Below are positions 49,180-57,557 of a stretch of 64,000 bases of DNA, piece after piece; position 1 is the stretch's first letter; each line of letters begins with the position of its first letter. The notes under the pieces were generated by a model that worked only from the letters and a program-made list of their open reading frames with translations, did no database searches and was not told the origin of the DNA. Source of the stretch: Coprousia sp963931435. GTDB lineage: Bacteria > Actinomycetota > Coriobacteriia > Coriobacteriales > Coriobacteriaceae. The stretch is from positions 2,046,001 to 2,110,000 of the forward strand of contig OZ007012.1 of the NCBI GenBank assembly GCA_963931435.1, read 5' to 3'. The position numbers and the translations under genes were made by a program.

Positions 49180-49728
49180 TCATCCCGTGTACGTTACAAG
49201 GCGCGCCCCATACCGAGCAGCGCTTTCCACGTGAGGCCCCTCGACCGGGCCCTCCTCGGCCGGCGTCTCCCCAACCGGGGCCTTTTCGGCAGAGCCATCC
49301 TCGTCCGAGGCGCCTCCCGCCTGGCAGCTCACCGCCACGCGAAGGGGAACCTCGCCCACGAGCCCCTCGAGCGCCGCCCACCCTCCGACAAGGCGTCCGA
49401 GGGTGACCTGATCGCCATAGCGGGCGGAGTTCTCCTCGTCCCCCACCAGCACCGAAAGCCATCCGCCTTCTGGACAGTAGTTGATGTCGCCGTCTCGCCA
49501 GCCGCTATGCATCTGCTCGGGCTCCACGGGGAGGGGCTCCGGAAGGGCACCGCACAACGCGACACCGGTGCCGCGCAGGGAGATATCGAGCGGCAGAAGC
49601 CGGGCGAACGCGCGGGCGGCCTCCGAACCGTTGAGCACGGCGGGCAGTATGACCGACCCGAAGACGAGCTCGATGCGTTGATTCCCTCCCGCTGCCATCG
49701 CGCACTCCCATCGACCTGACCGCCCCAT
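49180..49728 (-). CDS. Cyclophilin-like fold protein, 182 aa
   Basis: The segment EAARAFARLLPLDISLRG, followed by GDINYCPEGGWLSVLVGDEE and QVTLGRLVGGWAALEGL, matches the cyclophilin-like beta-barrel family (YxxP/YGD type) often found in LysR-regulated reductase operons. A C-terminal Glu/Gly/Pro-rich tail (about 140-182) is extra. No isomerase activity has been shown for this family. The start at 49728 (GGAAAGGAC just upstream) or an ATG ten codons later are both possible. It is divergent from the second LysR gene. Confidence 0.75.
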   Translation of the reverse strand: MGRSGRWECAMAAGGNQRIELVFGSVILPAVLNGSEAARAFARLLPLDISLRGTGVALCGALPEPLPVEPEQMHSGWRDGDINYCPEGGWLSVLVGDEENSARYGDQVTLGRLVGGWAALEGLVGEVPLRVAVSCQAGGASDEDGSAEKAPVGETPAEEGPVEGPHVESAARYGARLVTYTG

Positions 49729-49753
49729 GTCCTTTCCAGTATCATGCCTCGTT

Positions 49754-49794
49754 ATAAGAATTACTACTGCTTATGACTTATAGTGTGATATAAG
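49754..49794. promoter_or_regulatory. LysR binding sites between the cyclophilin-like gene and LysR gene
   Basis: ATAAG-N11-CTTAT (49754-49774) fits the T-N11-A LysR consensus with dyad symmetry. A second dyad CTTATA-N6-TATAAG (49777-49794) follows. Both lie in a short AT-rich divergent promoter region. Confidence 0.65.
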
Positions 49795-49826
49795 TTATCT
49801 GCATATTCTTAAGGTATTGGGGTTTC

Positions 49827-50717
49827 ATGGAGCTGCGCACCCTGCGATATTTCCTCGCCGTCTGCCAAGAGGGAACCATGTCGAAGGCGGCAGAGATTCT
49901 TCACGTCACGCAGCCGGCGCTCTCACGCCAGATCGCCGCGCTCGAGCGCGAGCTGGGCACCCCGCTGCTGGAGCGCCACAGCCGAAGCGTCACGCCCACG
50001 GAACGTGGTCTCTACCTGCGACGCCGCGCTGAGGAGATCGTCGGCCTCGCCGACCAGACCACAGCGGACTTCGCCCAGCCCGACGACATCGTGGCGGGCA
50101 CCGTGCGCATCGGCGCCGGCGAGAGCCAAGGCATGCGCGTCATCGCGCACGCAGCGCGCGCCTTCAGGGAGGCGCACCCCGGCGTGCGCTTCCAGCTGCA
50201 CAGCGCGAACGCCATCGACCTGGTGGAACGCTTGGAGCATGGCGTGGATGACTTCGCCGTGCTCATGAACTTTTCCGACATCGACCGCTACGCGCACCTG
50301 CGTCTGAGCCCCACCGATGCCTGGGGCGTGTTCATGCGCGCAGACGACCCGCTCACCGCGCAGACCACCGTGGGCCCGGACGACCTGGGAGGCGCCCCGC
50401 TCATAATCCCCGAGCGCCTCTGGCACGACAACGAGCCGACGGGCGTCCTCGCCACATGGCTCGGCGCCGAGGCCACCGGGATCGAAGTCGCAGCAACCTA
50501 CAATCTCAACTACAACGCCGCGGTCTTCGTGCGCGAGGGGGCAGGCCGCATGATCGGCTACGAGGGGCTCAACGACGTCGGTCCCGACACCGACCTGGCG
50601 TTCCGCCTACTCTTCCCACCCATCGTCGCCCCGATTCACCTCGCGTGGAAGCGCGACGTCGCCCTACCCCACGCCGCACGTCTCTTTTTGGAGCAAATGG
50701 AGGTCACAGAAAGCTGA
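49827..50717 (+). CDS. LysR-family transcriptional regulator
   Basis: A 296-residue regulator, similar throughout to the LysR at 46166. HTH MELRTLRYFLAVCQEGTMSK, then AAEILHVTQPALSRQIAALE; effector domain VRIGAGESQGMRVIAHAARA and VAATYNLNYNAAVFVREGA. It probably controls the divergent cyclophilin-like/AEC/CMD-cupin genes and itself through the dyads at 49754-49794. Confidence 0.93.
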   Translation: MELRTLRYFLAVCQEGTMSKAAEILHVTQPALSRQIAALERELGTPLLERHSRSVTPTERGLYLRRRAEEIVGLADQTTADFAQPDDIVAGTVRIGAGESQGMRVIAHAARAFREAHPGVRFQLHSANAIDLVERLEHGVDDFAVLMNFSDIDRYAHLRLSPTDAWGVFMRADDPLTAQTTVGPDDLGGAPLIIPERLWHDNEPTGVLATWLGAEATGIEVAATYNLNYNAAVFVREGAGRMIGYEGLNDVGPDTDLAFRLLFPPIVAPIHLAWKRDVALPHAARLFLEQMEVTES

Positions 50718-51002
50718 CGCGCGGGGCACTTCGCCGTCCGTTGATTCCAGCACCCTGCTAGAGCCCCGCCCCCATACACCTAGAAAAAACCAACCGCCTG
50801 GAGAACAGAGCGGGCAAACTGGCTGCCCTCGTCTTGCCCTAGTTTTACAGACACGCAGGGAGGTTGGCCGACAACGCTCCACGCGCCGCGCTTTAATATC
50901 ACAGCACGCTCCTAGAGCAACCGCGCACATTGCAAGCTCCCCGCCCCCAACCGTGAGAAGCCGATTACTTCCTGCATCTGGAAACAAGCGTTTGGTCCGA
51001 TG

Positions 51003-51390
51003 CTACAGCGAGCGCTCCAGCTCGTAGGCCTCCCGCGGATACTCCGACGCGCGCGTCATGGACGGCGTGCCACAACCGCGTCCGATCACACGGCCGCAGT
51101 CGCGCATGTTGAGGTAGCGACAGATGGCATCGTAGTGCGCCTCGAGCGGAGCGAAGGTCTCAGCATCGTCGTTCCACGCCACCGCGAGGAGCGCGGCCTT
51201 GAGGCGCTTGGCGGTGATGTGCGCATTCTCTGAGCAAAAGCGATCGACCACAGCCTTGAGCTGAGCCGTCATGCCGTAGTAGTAGACCGGTGTGGCAAAG
51301 ACCACCATGTCGGCCGCGGGCAAACTCCTCAACCAGAATCGCCGTCGAGCCCTTGAGGTTGGGGCTCCCCTGCAAGATAACGATCCTCAA
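51003..51390 (-). pseudogene. Broken NAD(P)H-dependent FMN reductase
   Basis: The N-terminus starts at the TTG at 51390 (LRIVILQGSPNLKGSTAILV, then EEFARG), which is the flavodoxin-like phosphate-loop region. The frame then shifts directly to LPAADMVVFATPVYYYGMTA, QLKAVVDRFC and a normal C-terminus. About 50-60 codons of the middle, including the cysteine-containing loop, are missing and the reading frame changes at about 51318. The gene is inactive. An intact relative lies at 53833. Confidence 0.85.
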
Positions 51391-51467
51391 AACGGCCCCT
51401 TTCCATCTGCTGCACCGCGCCAACTGCATCCAGGATATGCGCCAGCCACGACCCCCTCCTTATGCGC

Positions 51468-52067
51468 CTACGCGTTGGGGTTGATAAGCTCGAGCGCCTC
51501 GAAATGCGCCGTGGCCGGATCGAACTCATAGACCGTGATCGCGCAGTTGCCGATGCGCCGCCCGTCGCCGCGCAGGCGCTGCTCGGCCTCGGGGCCCTGG
51601 GCGCGCAGGAACTGCGCGACCGCCGCCCCGTGCGAGGCCATGAGCACGCACTCGTGGCCGGGGCGCTGCATGAGCTCGGTGACGGTCGCGGCCATCCGCT
51701 CCCGAAACGCCAGCTCGCCCTCGCCACCAAACGGCACGTAGAAGTCGCCGTACGGCAGCGGCGGGTTGGTGTCCTCGGTCAGCCCCTCGAATGCGCCGAA
51801 GTTCCACTCCTTGAGGCCCTTGACGCGCTCGTAGGGCATATCGGGGCAGCCGAGCTCGCCGAGCACGACCTCGAGCGTGTCGACGGCACGCTCCGAGGTG
51901 GAGCTGTAGGCGTGGTCGAACGTAACGCCCCGCTCGGCCAAGCAGGCGCCGGCACGGTGCGCCTGCTCGATACCGAGCTCGGTGAGCGGCGAGTCGCACC
52001 AGCCCTGCTTGCGCTTGAGCACGTTGAAGAGGGTCTGGCCGTGTCGCATGAGGTAGAGCTTTGGCAT
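51468..52067 (-). CDS. Histidine phosphatase (phosphoglycerate-mutase-like)
   Basis: A 199-residue member of the dPGM/RHG superfamily. Catalytic motif LYLMRHGQTLFN (His phosphoacceptor), GWCDSPLTELG, AYSSTSERAVDT (Arg), LKEWNFGAFEG (Glu) and the second histidine in VLMASHGAAVAQF. Likely a small-molecule phosphatase rather than a glycolytic mutase. The start at 52067 is chosen at MPKLYLMRHG; an AGGAAGGAAC-type RBS precedes it. A deleted relative lies at 57558. Confidence 0.9.
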   Translation of the reverse strand: MPKLYLMRHGQTLFNVLKRKQGWCDSPLTELGIEQAHRAGACLAERGVTFDHAYSSTSERAVDTLEVVLGELGCPDMPYERVKGLKEWNFGAFEGLTEDTNPPLPYGDFYVPFGGEGELAFRERMAATVTELMQRPGHECVLMASHGAAVAQFLRAQGPEAEQRLRGDGRRIGNCAITVYEFDPATAHFEALELINPNA

Positions 52068-52156
52068 GGTTGTTCCTTCCTCGCTGGGCCATTTGGGGAC
52101 GGGGTCAAAGTGCACCACCCTAATGGGGCGGGCCAAGGTGACCTCGAGACGCCGCG

Positions 52157-53182
52157 TTACTTCTTGTTGAGGTCCGTCGTCCCCGCGAGCGGCTTCTCGC
52201 CGGGGCGCGCAAGGGGGCCCACGAGCTCATGGGCGCGGTACGGCTCCTCCAGATAGGCGATCTCCTCGGGGGTGAGCACCACGTCGAGCGCGGCCACCGC
52301 GTCGTCCACGCGCTCCGGCTTGGAGCAGCCCACGATGGGAGACTCCACCCCGCGCGCCATGTGCCACGCAAGCGCCGCGCGCGCCATGGGAACGCCATGG
52401 CGCTCGGCGAGCTCTGCCACGCGGGCGATGACCTGCATGTCGTTCTCGCGCGCGGCGTCGTACTTGTCGCGCATGGTGGCATCGGTGGTTGAGCGCTTGG
52501 AATCCGAATCCCACGTGGGGCGGCACAGATGCCCCGACGCGAGCGGGCTGTAGGGCGTGAGCGCCATGCCGTACTGGCGACAGACGGGGATCATCTCGCG
52601 CTCGTCCTCGCGGTAGAGCAGGTTGTAGTGGCACTGCATGCTCGTGAACGTGGTCCAGCCGTTCTGCTCGGCAACCACCTGCATGTTGTGGAGCTGGTAG
52701 GCGTACATCGCGCTTGCGCCGAGCGCGCGGACCTTGCCGGCGCGCACCAGGCCGTCGAGCGCCTCCATGGTCTCCTCGATGGGCGTGTCGTAGTCGAAGC
52801 GGTGGATGATGTAGAGGTCGAGGTAATCGGTTCCAAGGCGCTTCAGGGTGCCGTCGATCTCGCGGTTGATGGCCTCGCGGCTCAGATGCCCCTCGTTGAA
52901 GTAAACCTTGCTCGCCAGCACCACCTGATCGCGCGGTACGCCGAGCTCGCGCAGGACGGCGCCGATGTACTCCTCGCTCGTGCCGAAGGCGTAGGTGTTC
53001 GCCGTGTCGATGAAGTTGATGCCGAGGTCGAGCGCCCGCTTGATGACGGCGCGCGTGTCGTCGGGCCCGATGGTCCACTGATGGAAATCGGGCGACGCCT
53101 TGCCGAAGCTCATGCCGCCGAGGCACAGGCGCGACACCTTGATGCCCGAATGCCCGAGGGTCGCATACTGCATATCTGCCAT
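52157..53182 (-). CDS. Aldo/keto reductase
   Basis: A 341-residue NADPH-dependent oxidoreductase of the YajO/voltage-channel-beta-like group. Tetrad residues: Asp in FIDTANTYAFGTSEEYIG (with Tyr), Lys in VVLASKVYFNEGH and His in LYIIHRFDYDTPIEE. The coenzyme region is SPLASGHLCRP and SPIVGCSKPERVDDA. Reduces aldehydes or ketones; substrate unknown. The upstream AT-rich stretch (53300-53365) on the minus strand holds TTGCAA and TATAAG elements that may form its promoter. Confidence 0.94.
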   Translation of the reverse strand: MADMQYATLGHSGIKVSRLCLGGMSFGKASPDFHQWTIGPDDTRAVIKRALDLGINFIDTANTYAFGTSEEYIGAVLRELGVPRDQVVLASKVYFNEGHLSREAINREIDGTLKRLGTDYLDLYIIHRFDYDTPIEETMEALDGLVRAGKVRALGASAMYAYQLHNMQVVAEQNGWTTFTSMQCHYNLLYREDEREMIPVCRQYGMALTPYSPLASGHLCRPTWDSDSKRSTTDATMRDKYDAARENDMQVIARVAELAERHGVPMARAALAWHMARGVESPIVGCSKPERVDDAVAALDVVLTPEEIAYLEEPYRAHELVGPLARPGEKPLAGTTDLNKK

Positions 53183-53431
53183 GTCCAGCTCCCTTCTGTC
53201 GGCAGGCGGCTGCCGCGTCGTCGCGGCGCCGCGATCCGGCGCCGTTCATGCGCCGCGGCACCCGCCCGCTCCATCTGCTGCGTTACCGCCTACAGTATCC
53301 CCCGCCTCGATATCTCATACCATTGCTTATACTTCATACCTTGATATTACTTGCAAACATAATCATGCTCGCGTATCCGCCTGTCCGCGCGGGGACGTGC
53401 CCTCAAGGCTGTCGAACGTGACGGCGCTGCC
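53183..53431. other. Intergenic region upstream of the aldo/keto reductase
   Basis: 249 bases without a gene. 53300-53365 is conspicuously AT-rich and contains two direct GGTATGA motifs on the minus strand, a plausible activator site for the aldo/keto reductase. Confidence 0.4.
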
Positions 53432-53764
53432 CTAATGACGGATGAACGCCTGGTCGTGGTCGGGGAGGCCCGCCTCGTCGGTTATGTAGCGCTCGGCCGT
53501 CATATGCAGATCGTACTTGTCGCGCAGCTCCGCGATCTTTCCCATCATGGGCGAGGCGTGGTGCACGTCGAGCGCCTCCTGGTCGCGCCAGGCATCGATG
53601 AGCAAGATCGTCTCGGGATCGTCGAGCGGCTGGAAGTAGCGGTAGCGGACGTTGCCCTCCTCGGCGCGGATGGCGTCGGCGGTGCCGGACGCCTCCATCT
53701 CCTCGGCGAACTTGCGCGCCGCGCCGTTCTCGCCCATGTAATACAGATTCACCGTGATAGCCAT
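53432..53764 (-). CDS. ABM-family monooxygenase (YgiN-like quinol monooxygenase)
   Basis: A 110-residue ferredoxin-like-fold protein. TVNLYYMGENGAARKFAEEM, RYRYFQPLDDPETILLIDAW, then RDQEALDVHHASP fits the antibiotic-biosynthesis-monooxygenase domain. Homologues oxidise quinols or protect against reactive electrophiles. GGAAAGGATGG precedes the start. It is followed upstream on the same strand by the reductase at 53833 (68-base gap) and probably shares its transcript. Confidence 0.88.
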   Translation of the reverse strand: MAITVNLYYMGENGAARKFAEEMEASGTADAIRAEEGNVRYRYFQPLDDPETILLIDAWRDQEALDVHHASPMMGKIAELRDKYDLHMTAERYITDEAGLPDHDQAFIRH

Positions 53765-53832
53765 GGTTCCATCCTTTCCGCCGTTTGAACCGGCATTTCC
53801 ATCGTCCCGCGCGGGACGTCGTTACCCTTCCC

Positions 53833-54369
53833 CTACCGCGCCGCCGCGGCGCCGGCACGGCGTGCCTCCGCCATCGCCGGCGTGTCCGCGACCTCGCCTT
53901 TCTGCCATACATGCTCGCCCCAGATGATGCCGCGCACGCGGTCGCCCAGGTTCTCGAACACGGCGCGCAGGTCCTCGGCGGCACGCGCGAGGCCCGCGCG
54001 CCCGTCGTGCCCGGTGACAATGAGGTGCACGTCCTTGCCGCCGAGCCCCTGCCAGAGCGGCAGCAGGCGGTCGATCATGATCTTGACCTGCGCGCACGGC
54101 AGCGCGAAGTACACGGGGCTCGCCACGCAGAGCACATCCGCCGCCGCAATCTTGTCCAGCAGCGCCGGCATGTCGTCGGAAAGCACGCAGCGCTGCGTGG
54201 TCCAGCAGCCGTAGCAGGCGCGGCAGGGCGCGATGGCGAGGTCGCGCAAGGCGACCTCCTCCACCGTTGCGCCCGTCTCGCGCGCGCCGGCGGCGAACGC
54301 GTGGCAGAGAAGGTCGGAGTTACCGCCCGCACGCGGGGTCGAGGAGATGACCAGTACGTTTTTCGCCAA
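53833..54369 (-). CDS. Flavodoxin-fold NAD(P)H reductase with an iron-sulfur-type cysteine motif
   Basis: A 178-residue flavoprotein. FMN phosphate loop VISSTPRAGGNSDLL, flavin-side ASPVYFALPCAQVKIMIDR and VTGHDG. The segment PCRACYGCWTTQRCVLSDDM has Cys49, 52, 55 and 61 in a C-X2-C-X2-C-X5-C pattern, as in iron-sulfur flavoproteins, so it may carry a [4Fe-4S] cluster and reduce quinones or peroxides. The start is a TTG at 54369, nine bases after GGGAGG. It is the intact relative of the broken gene at 51003. Confidence 0.9.
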   Translation of the reverse strand: MAKNVLVISSTPRAGGNSDLLCHAFAAGARETGATVEEVALRDLAIAPCRACYGCWTTQRCVLSDDMPALLDKIAAADVLCVASPVYFALPCAQVKIMIDRLLPLWQGLGGKDVHLIVTGHDGRAGLARAAEDLRAVFENLGDRVRGIIWGEHVWQKGEVADTPAMAEARRAGAAAAR

Positions 54370-54384
54370 TGCCGAACGCCTCCC

Positions 54385-54528
54385 TTATTCTTCCCGCGCG
54401 GCGGCAGGGGTCGCCGCAGCGTCCGCGGCAGCACCGGCCATCGCACCCTCAAGCGGCTCGAGCTCGCGGATCACCCGCGCCGGCACGCCCGCGACGACGC
54501 AGTTGTCCGGTACGTCGCGCGCCCAGGC
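54385..54528 (-). pseudogene. C-terminal remnant of a hexapeptide-repeat acetyltransferase
   Basis: Only the last 47 codons remain. ARDVPDNCVVAGVPARVIRE is the diagnostic C-terminal motif of maltose/galactoside O-acetyltransferases; the stop TAA is at 54385-54387. The rest of the gene is absent. Confidence 0.75.
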
Positions 54529-54575
54529 GTCGCAGCGGACAGGGCGCCGCGCAGGCGCGCAGGCGCCTCCCGCGA

Positions 54576-54773
54576 CCTTCTCTTACCCGCCAGCGCCCCT
54601 ATGACCGTTCCCGCTTCGGCGAGAAGCGCGCCTGCGGCCGCCCACCGGGCGATGCGCAGCGCAAGGGGCGCCGATGCGTCCACGAAGACGAAGGGCGACC
54701 CCAAGGTGAGGTAGAGCCCCATATCGAGTCGCCACGCCGACCACGCGCCGTCCACCGTGTAGGCGGTCACCGA
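54576..54773 (-). pseudogene. Remnant of a membrane protein
   Basis: A 66-codon stretch of protein-like sequence (WSAWRLDMGLYLTLGSPFVF, then ALRIARWAAAGALLAEAG), hydrophobic and without a start. It is fused out of frame to the aldo/keto reductase remnant at its upstream end. Parent family not recognised. Confidence 0.45.
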
Positions 54774-54904
54774 GCCCGCCGGCGCTTGCGCGCCACCTCG
54801 AACACGGGGCGCACGTCGGCCGCGGAAAGCCCGCTGCCGAACGTGCCGTCGTTGCCCCACGCCCAGGCGCCGAGCGCGATCTTGGAATAGGAGGTGGTTG
54901 CCAT
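54767..54904 (-). pseudogene. N-terminal remnant of an aldo/keto reductase
   Basis: Starts MATTSYSKIALGAWAWGNDG and continues TFGSGLSAADVRPVFEVA, a normal aldo/keto reductase opening, then meets unrelated sequence and a stop at 54767. Only about 38 codons of homology survive. Its promoter and RBS side are intact, so a short peptide could still be made. Confidence 0.8.
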
Positions 54905-55038
54905 GTGCTGATCCTTTCGCTTCGTTGCTGTCTGCTGCGCCCGCATCGACCTCGCGCGGGCTCGGCATGCGTCCGACGCGGCCGGCGCGCCCGCTCGGCG
55001 CGAGCACCCGATGGCCCCGGCGGACCCGCCGCTGCGGG

Positions 55039-55596
55039 CTACTCCGCCTTGCGCGCGCGGGCGTAGCTCAAGCAGTCGGCGATCTTCTCGCCCGTGGAGA
55101 TGTAGGCGTAGTTGGGCATCTCGAACAGAACGGGCGAGAGCTTGCAGAAATCCGGCTTGCCCTTCTCGTTGAGCACGGACTCGTCTGCATAGGTGTTTGC
55201 CACCGAGCAGATGAAGTTCTCGAAGTTGCCGCACTCGTAGATGTCCTCGACATGGCACTCCATGGTGAGCTTGGCGTCATCGATGATGGGTGCGCCGGCG
55301 GCGCCGGGCGTCCAGTCGAACACCGCGGCCTTGCTCTGCTTCGCGCCGCTCACGCTGCCGCAGAAATCCGCCCGATCGAGCCAGCTCTGATCGACCACGT
55401 TGAGGGTGAGCAGGCCCGTATCCTTGATCTTGCCGTTGATGAAATGGGGCTTTGCCAAGCTCACCATCAGACGGTCGTGACTGGGGATGCCCGTATGCGC
55501 CACAAGCGTCCAGGTGGGCTCGTCGCCGTCCATGGCGCCCACCACGACCACGGGAACGGGATACAGCGCGCTGATGTTGCCGATGTTCTGCTTCAT
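55039..55596 (-). CDS. Flavin reductase-like FMN-binding protein (flavoredoxin type)
   Basis: A 185-residue flavin-reductase-domain protein. ISALYPVPVVVVGAMDGDEP, TGIPSHDRLMVSLAKPHFIN, LTLNVVDQSWLDRADFCGSV and the late CSVANTYADESVLNEKGKPD match the FMN-binding split-barrel flavoredoxin family. The ATG at 55596 has AGAAGGGAACC upstream. It is divergent from the TetR gene, with a dyad between them, and is therefore its probable target. Confidence 0.9.
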   Translation of the reverse strand: MKQNIGNISALYPVPVVVVGAMDGDEPTWTLVAHTGIPSHDRLMVSLAKPHFINGKIKDTGLLTLNVVDQSWLDRADFCGSVSGAKQSKAAVFDWTPGAAGAPIIDDAKLTMECHVEDIYECGNFENFICSVANTYADESVLNEKGKPDFCKLSPVLFEMPNYAYISTGEKIADCLSYARARKAE

Positions 55597-55709
55597 GATG
55601 GTTCCCTTCTCTTCCATCCGTACCTGCATCACAAAGGGCGGAGCGCGGCAGATGGTGGTTCTCGTCGGTTGTGGGGATGACGAGTATCGCTGCGCTTCTT
55701 GGTCGTAAT

Positions 55710-55727
55710 TTACGCTACGCAACGTAA
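55710..55727. promoter_or_regulatory. Candidate TetR operator
   Basis: TTACG-N8-CGTAA dyad (55710-55727) in the AT-rich divergent region between the flavin reductase and TetR genes. Confidence 0.5.
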
Positions 55728-55826
55728 CTTGTAAAGCTATTTGGCAAGTTTTTTTCTCCTATTTGATTTTTTGGAAGACTCTTGTTACCATCTGGAGCCA
55801 ACACCAACCACGAAAGCGAAGCAGCT

Positions 55827-56486
55827 ATGTCAGAATTCATCCGCGCGCGCAGCGACAAGCAAAAAGAGCAGCGCATGACCGAGATCAAGCAGGCTACGGA
55901 TACGCTCTTTGCCGCGCGCCCCTATCACGAGATAACCCTTGCCGCCATTGCCGAGCAGCTGGGCTGGTCGCGCGCCGCGCTCTATAAATACGTCACGACC
56001 AAGGAGGACATCTTCTTGGAAATCTGCGCCGACAAGCAGGACGCCTACACCGCCGACCTGCTCGCGGCCTATCCGGCAGGCAGCACCTACTCGCCGGCCG
56101 TGCTCGCCGAGGTGTGGACCGAGCAGCTGGTGAGCCATCGCGACTACTTCCGCTATTGCGACCTGCTGTTCACCATCATCGAAACCAACTGCACGGTCGA
56201 GCGGCTCGCCGCTTTCAAGACGCGCTACTACGCAGGACAGGACGCGCTGGTCGAGCGCTTTGCACGAAACCTCTCCGCCGACGCCGCATGCATTGGGCGG
56301 CTGCTGAACGCTGTTTACTACCACGCCGTGGGCATCACCGGTTGGTGCCAAGAGAACACGCTGGTCATGCAGGCCATCGACCTCGCAGGCCTGGAGCGTC
56401 GCACCGTCGATTTCCGCGACGAGATGCGCGATTTCATCGGGATGTGCCTCACGCACTACGCGGGCGCCTCCGCCGCCTCGGCGTAA
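55827..56486 (+). CDS. TetR-family transcriptional regulator
   Basis: A 219-residue repressor. The HTH is at residues ~25-60 (LFAARPYHEITLAAIAEQLG, then WSRAALYKYVTTKEDIFLEI). The ligand-binding helical domain follows and contains two Cys-bearing helices (YCDLLFTIIETNCTVERLAA). The start at 55827 is the first ATG of the protein-like frame. Likely regulator of the divergent flavin reductase and perhaps the downstream MBL-fold gene. Confidence 0.92.
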   Translation: MSEFIRARSDKQKEQRMTEIKQATDTLFAARPYHEITLAAIAEQLGWSRAALYKYVTTKEDIFLEICADKQDAYTADLLAAYPAGSTYSPAVLAEVWTEQLVSHRDYFRYCDLLFTIIETNCTVERLAAFKTRYYAGQDALVERFARNLSADAACIGRLLNAVYYHAVGITGWCQENTLVMQAIDLAGLERRTVDFRDEMRDFIGMCLTHYAGASAASA

Positions 56487-56592
56487 AGGCGCCCCGGCTG
56501 CACCGCGCCCTCATCCAGGCCATATTCAGACAGGGGCGCAATCCGGGTCCATCCCTCTTTCGCCGTTACCCCATCTATCGAAAGGAAGCACC

Positions 56593-57420
56593 ATGCCCGA
56601 CACCGACCCCGCACGCACCGTCACCACCAACGAACGCGGCCAAGCCGTGCCCACCGGCACCGCAGCCGTCCCGCCCGAGGCGTTCGCCCCCCAGGACAAG
56701 ACCACCGTCACCTGGCTCGGCGGCGCGGGCCTGCTCATCAACGCCCGCGGCACGCGCCTCATGATCGACCCCGTCCTCGAAGGGTTCGACATGCCCGTGG
56801 TCTTCGAGGCGCCCATCGCCCCGGCAGACGTCCCCGCACTCGACGCCCTGCTCCTGACCCATATCGACAACGACCACTTCAGCCGCCCGACCTGCCGCGA
56901 CGTCGCCGCGGTGTGCCCGGCCTACCATGCGCCGCGGTATGTGGCCGAGGTGGCGCGCGAGGAGGGGCTCCCCGGCATCGGCCACGATATCGATGAGGCG
57001 TTCACCGTGGGCGACGTGACCTGCCGCCTCACCCCGGCGTGGCACAACTGGCAGAACGGCTCCAAGAAATGGAGCTACCGAGAGTGGAAGCGCGAGGACT
57101 ACTGCGGATACTGGATGGATACGCCGGACGGCGCCATCTGGCTGCCGGGCGACTCGAAGCTCCTGCCCGAGCACCTGGAGATGCGCGAGCCCGCGCTCAT
57201 CCTGCTCGACTTCTCGGATAACGAGTGGCACATCACCTTCGACGGCGCCGTCAAGCTCGCAAACACCTATCCCAGCGCGCGCCTTCTCTGCATCCACTGG
57301 GGCACCGTGGACGCGCCGGATTGGTCCACGTTCAACGGCGACCCGCGCGTCCTGGCGCAAGCCGTCGTCAACCCGGAGCGCGTGCTCGCCCCGCTGCCCG
57401 GCGAGCCGGTCACGCTGTAG
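56593..57420 (+). CDS. MBL-fold metallohydrolase (UlaG-like)
   Basis: A 275-residue metallo-beta-lactamase-fold protein. VTWLGGAGLLINARGTRLMI opens the fold, LLTHIDNDHFSRPT is the metal motif (HxDxDH variant), PAWHNWQNGS supplies the next histidine, IWLPGDSKLLPEHLE the bridging Asp, and LLCIHWGTVDAP the last histidine. It resembles UlaG/YfcX-like hydrolases; substrate unknown. GAAAGGAAGCACC precedes the ATG. Confidence 0.88.
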   Translation: MPDTDPARTVTTNERGQAVPTGTAAVPPEAFAPQDKTTVTWLGGAGLLINARGTRLMIDPVLEGFDMPVVFEAPIAPADVPALDALLLTHIDNDHFSRPTCRDVAAVCPAYHAPRYVAEVAREEGLPGIGHDIDEAFTVGDVTCRLTPAWHNWQNGSKKWSYREWKREDYCGYWMDTPDGAIWLPGDSKLLPEHLEMREPALILLDFSDNEWHITFDGAVKLANTYPSARLLCIHWGTVDAPDWSTFNGDPRVLAQAVVNPERVLAPLPGEPVTL

Positions 57421-57557
57421 AAGGCCGCACAGGCGCCGCGGCCACCACCGGCGCCGCCGATGCTACCCGGGCGCAGCCGCCGGACACCGCGGGCGCCACG
57501 ACCGAACACGGTCGCGCCGCTCGGGCGCGGCGGCGCGACCCGCGCGAAAGGACCCCC

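Noticed and set aside
49180..51000. Possible small genes in the 50718-51002 gap
   Set aside because: 285 bases with no RBS-linked frame, no terminator with a U-run and no recognisable RNA.
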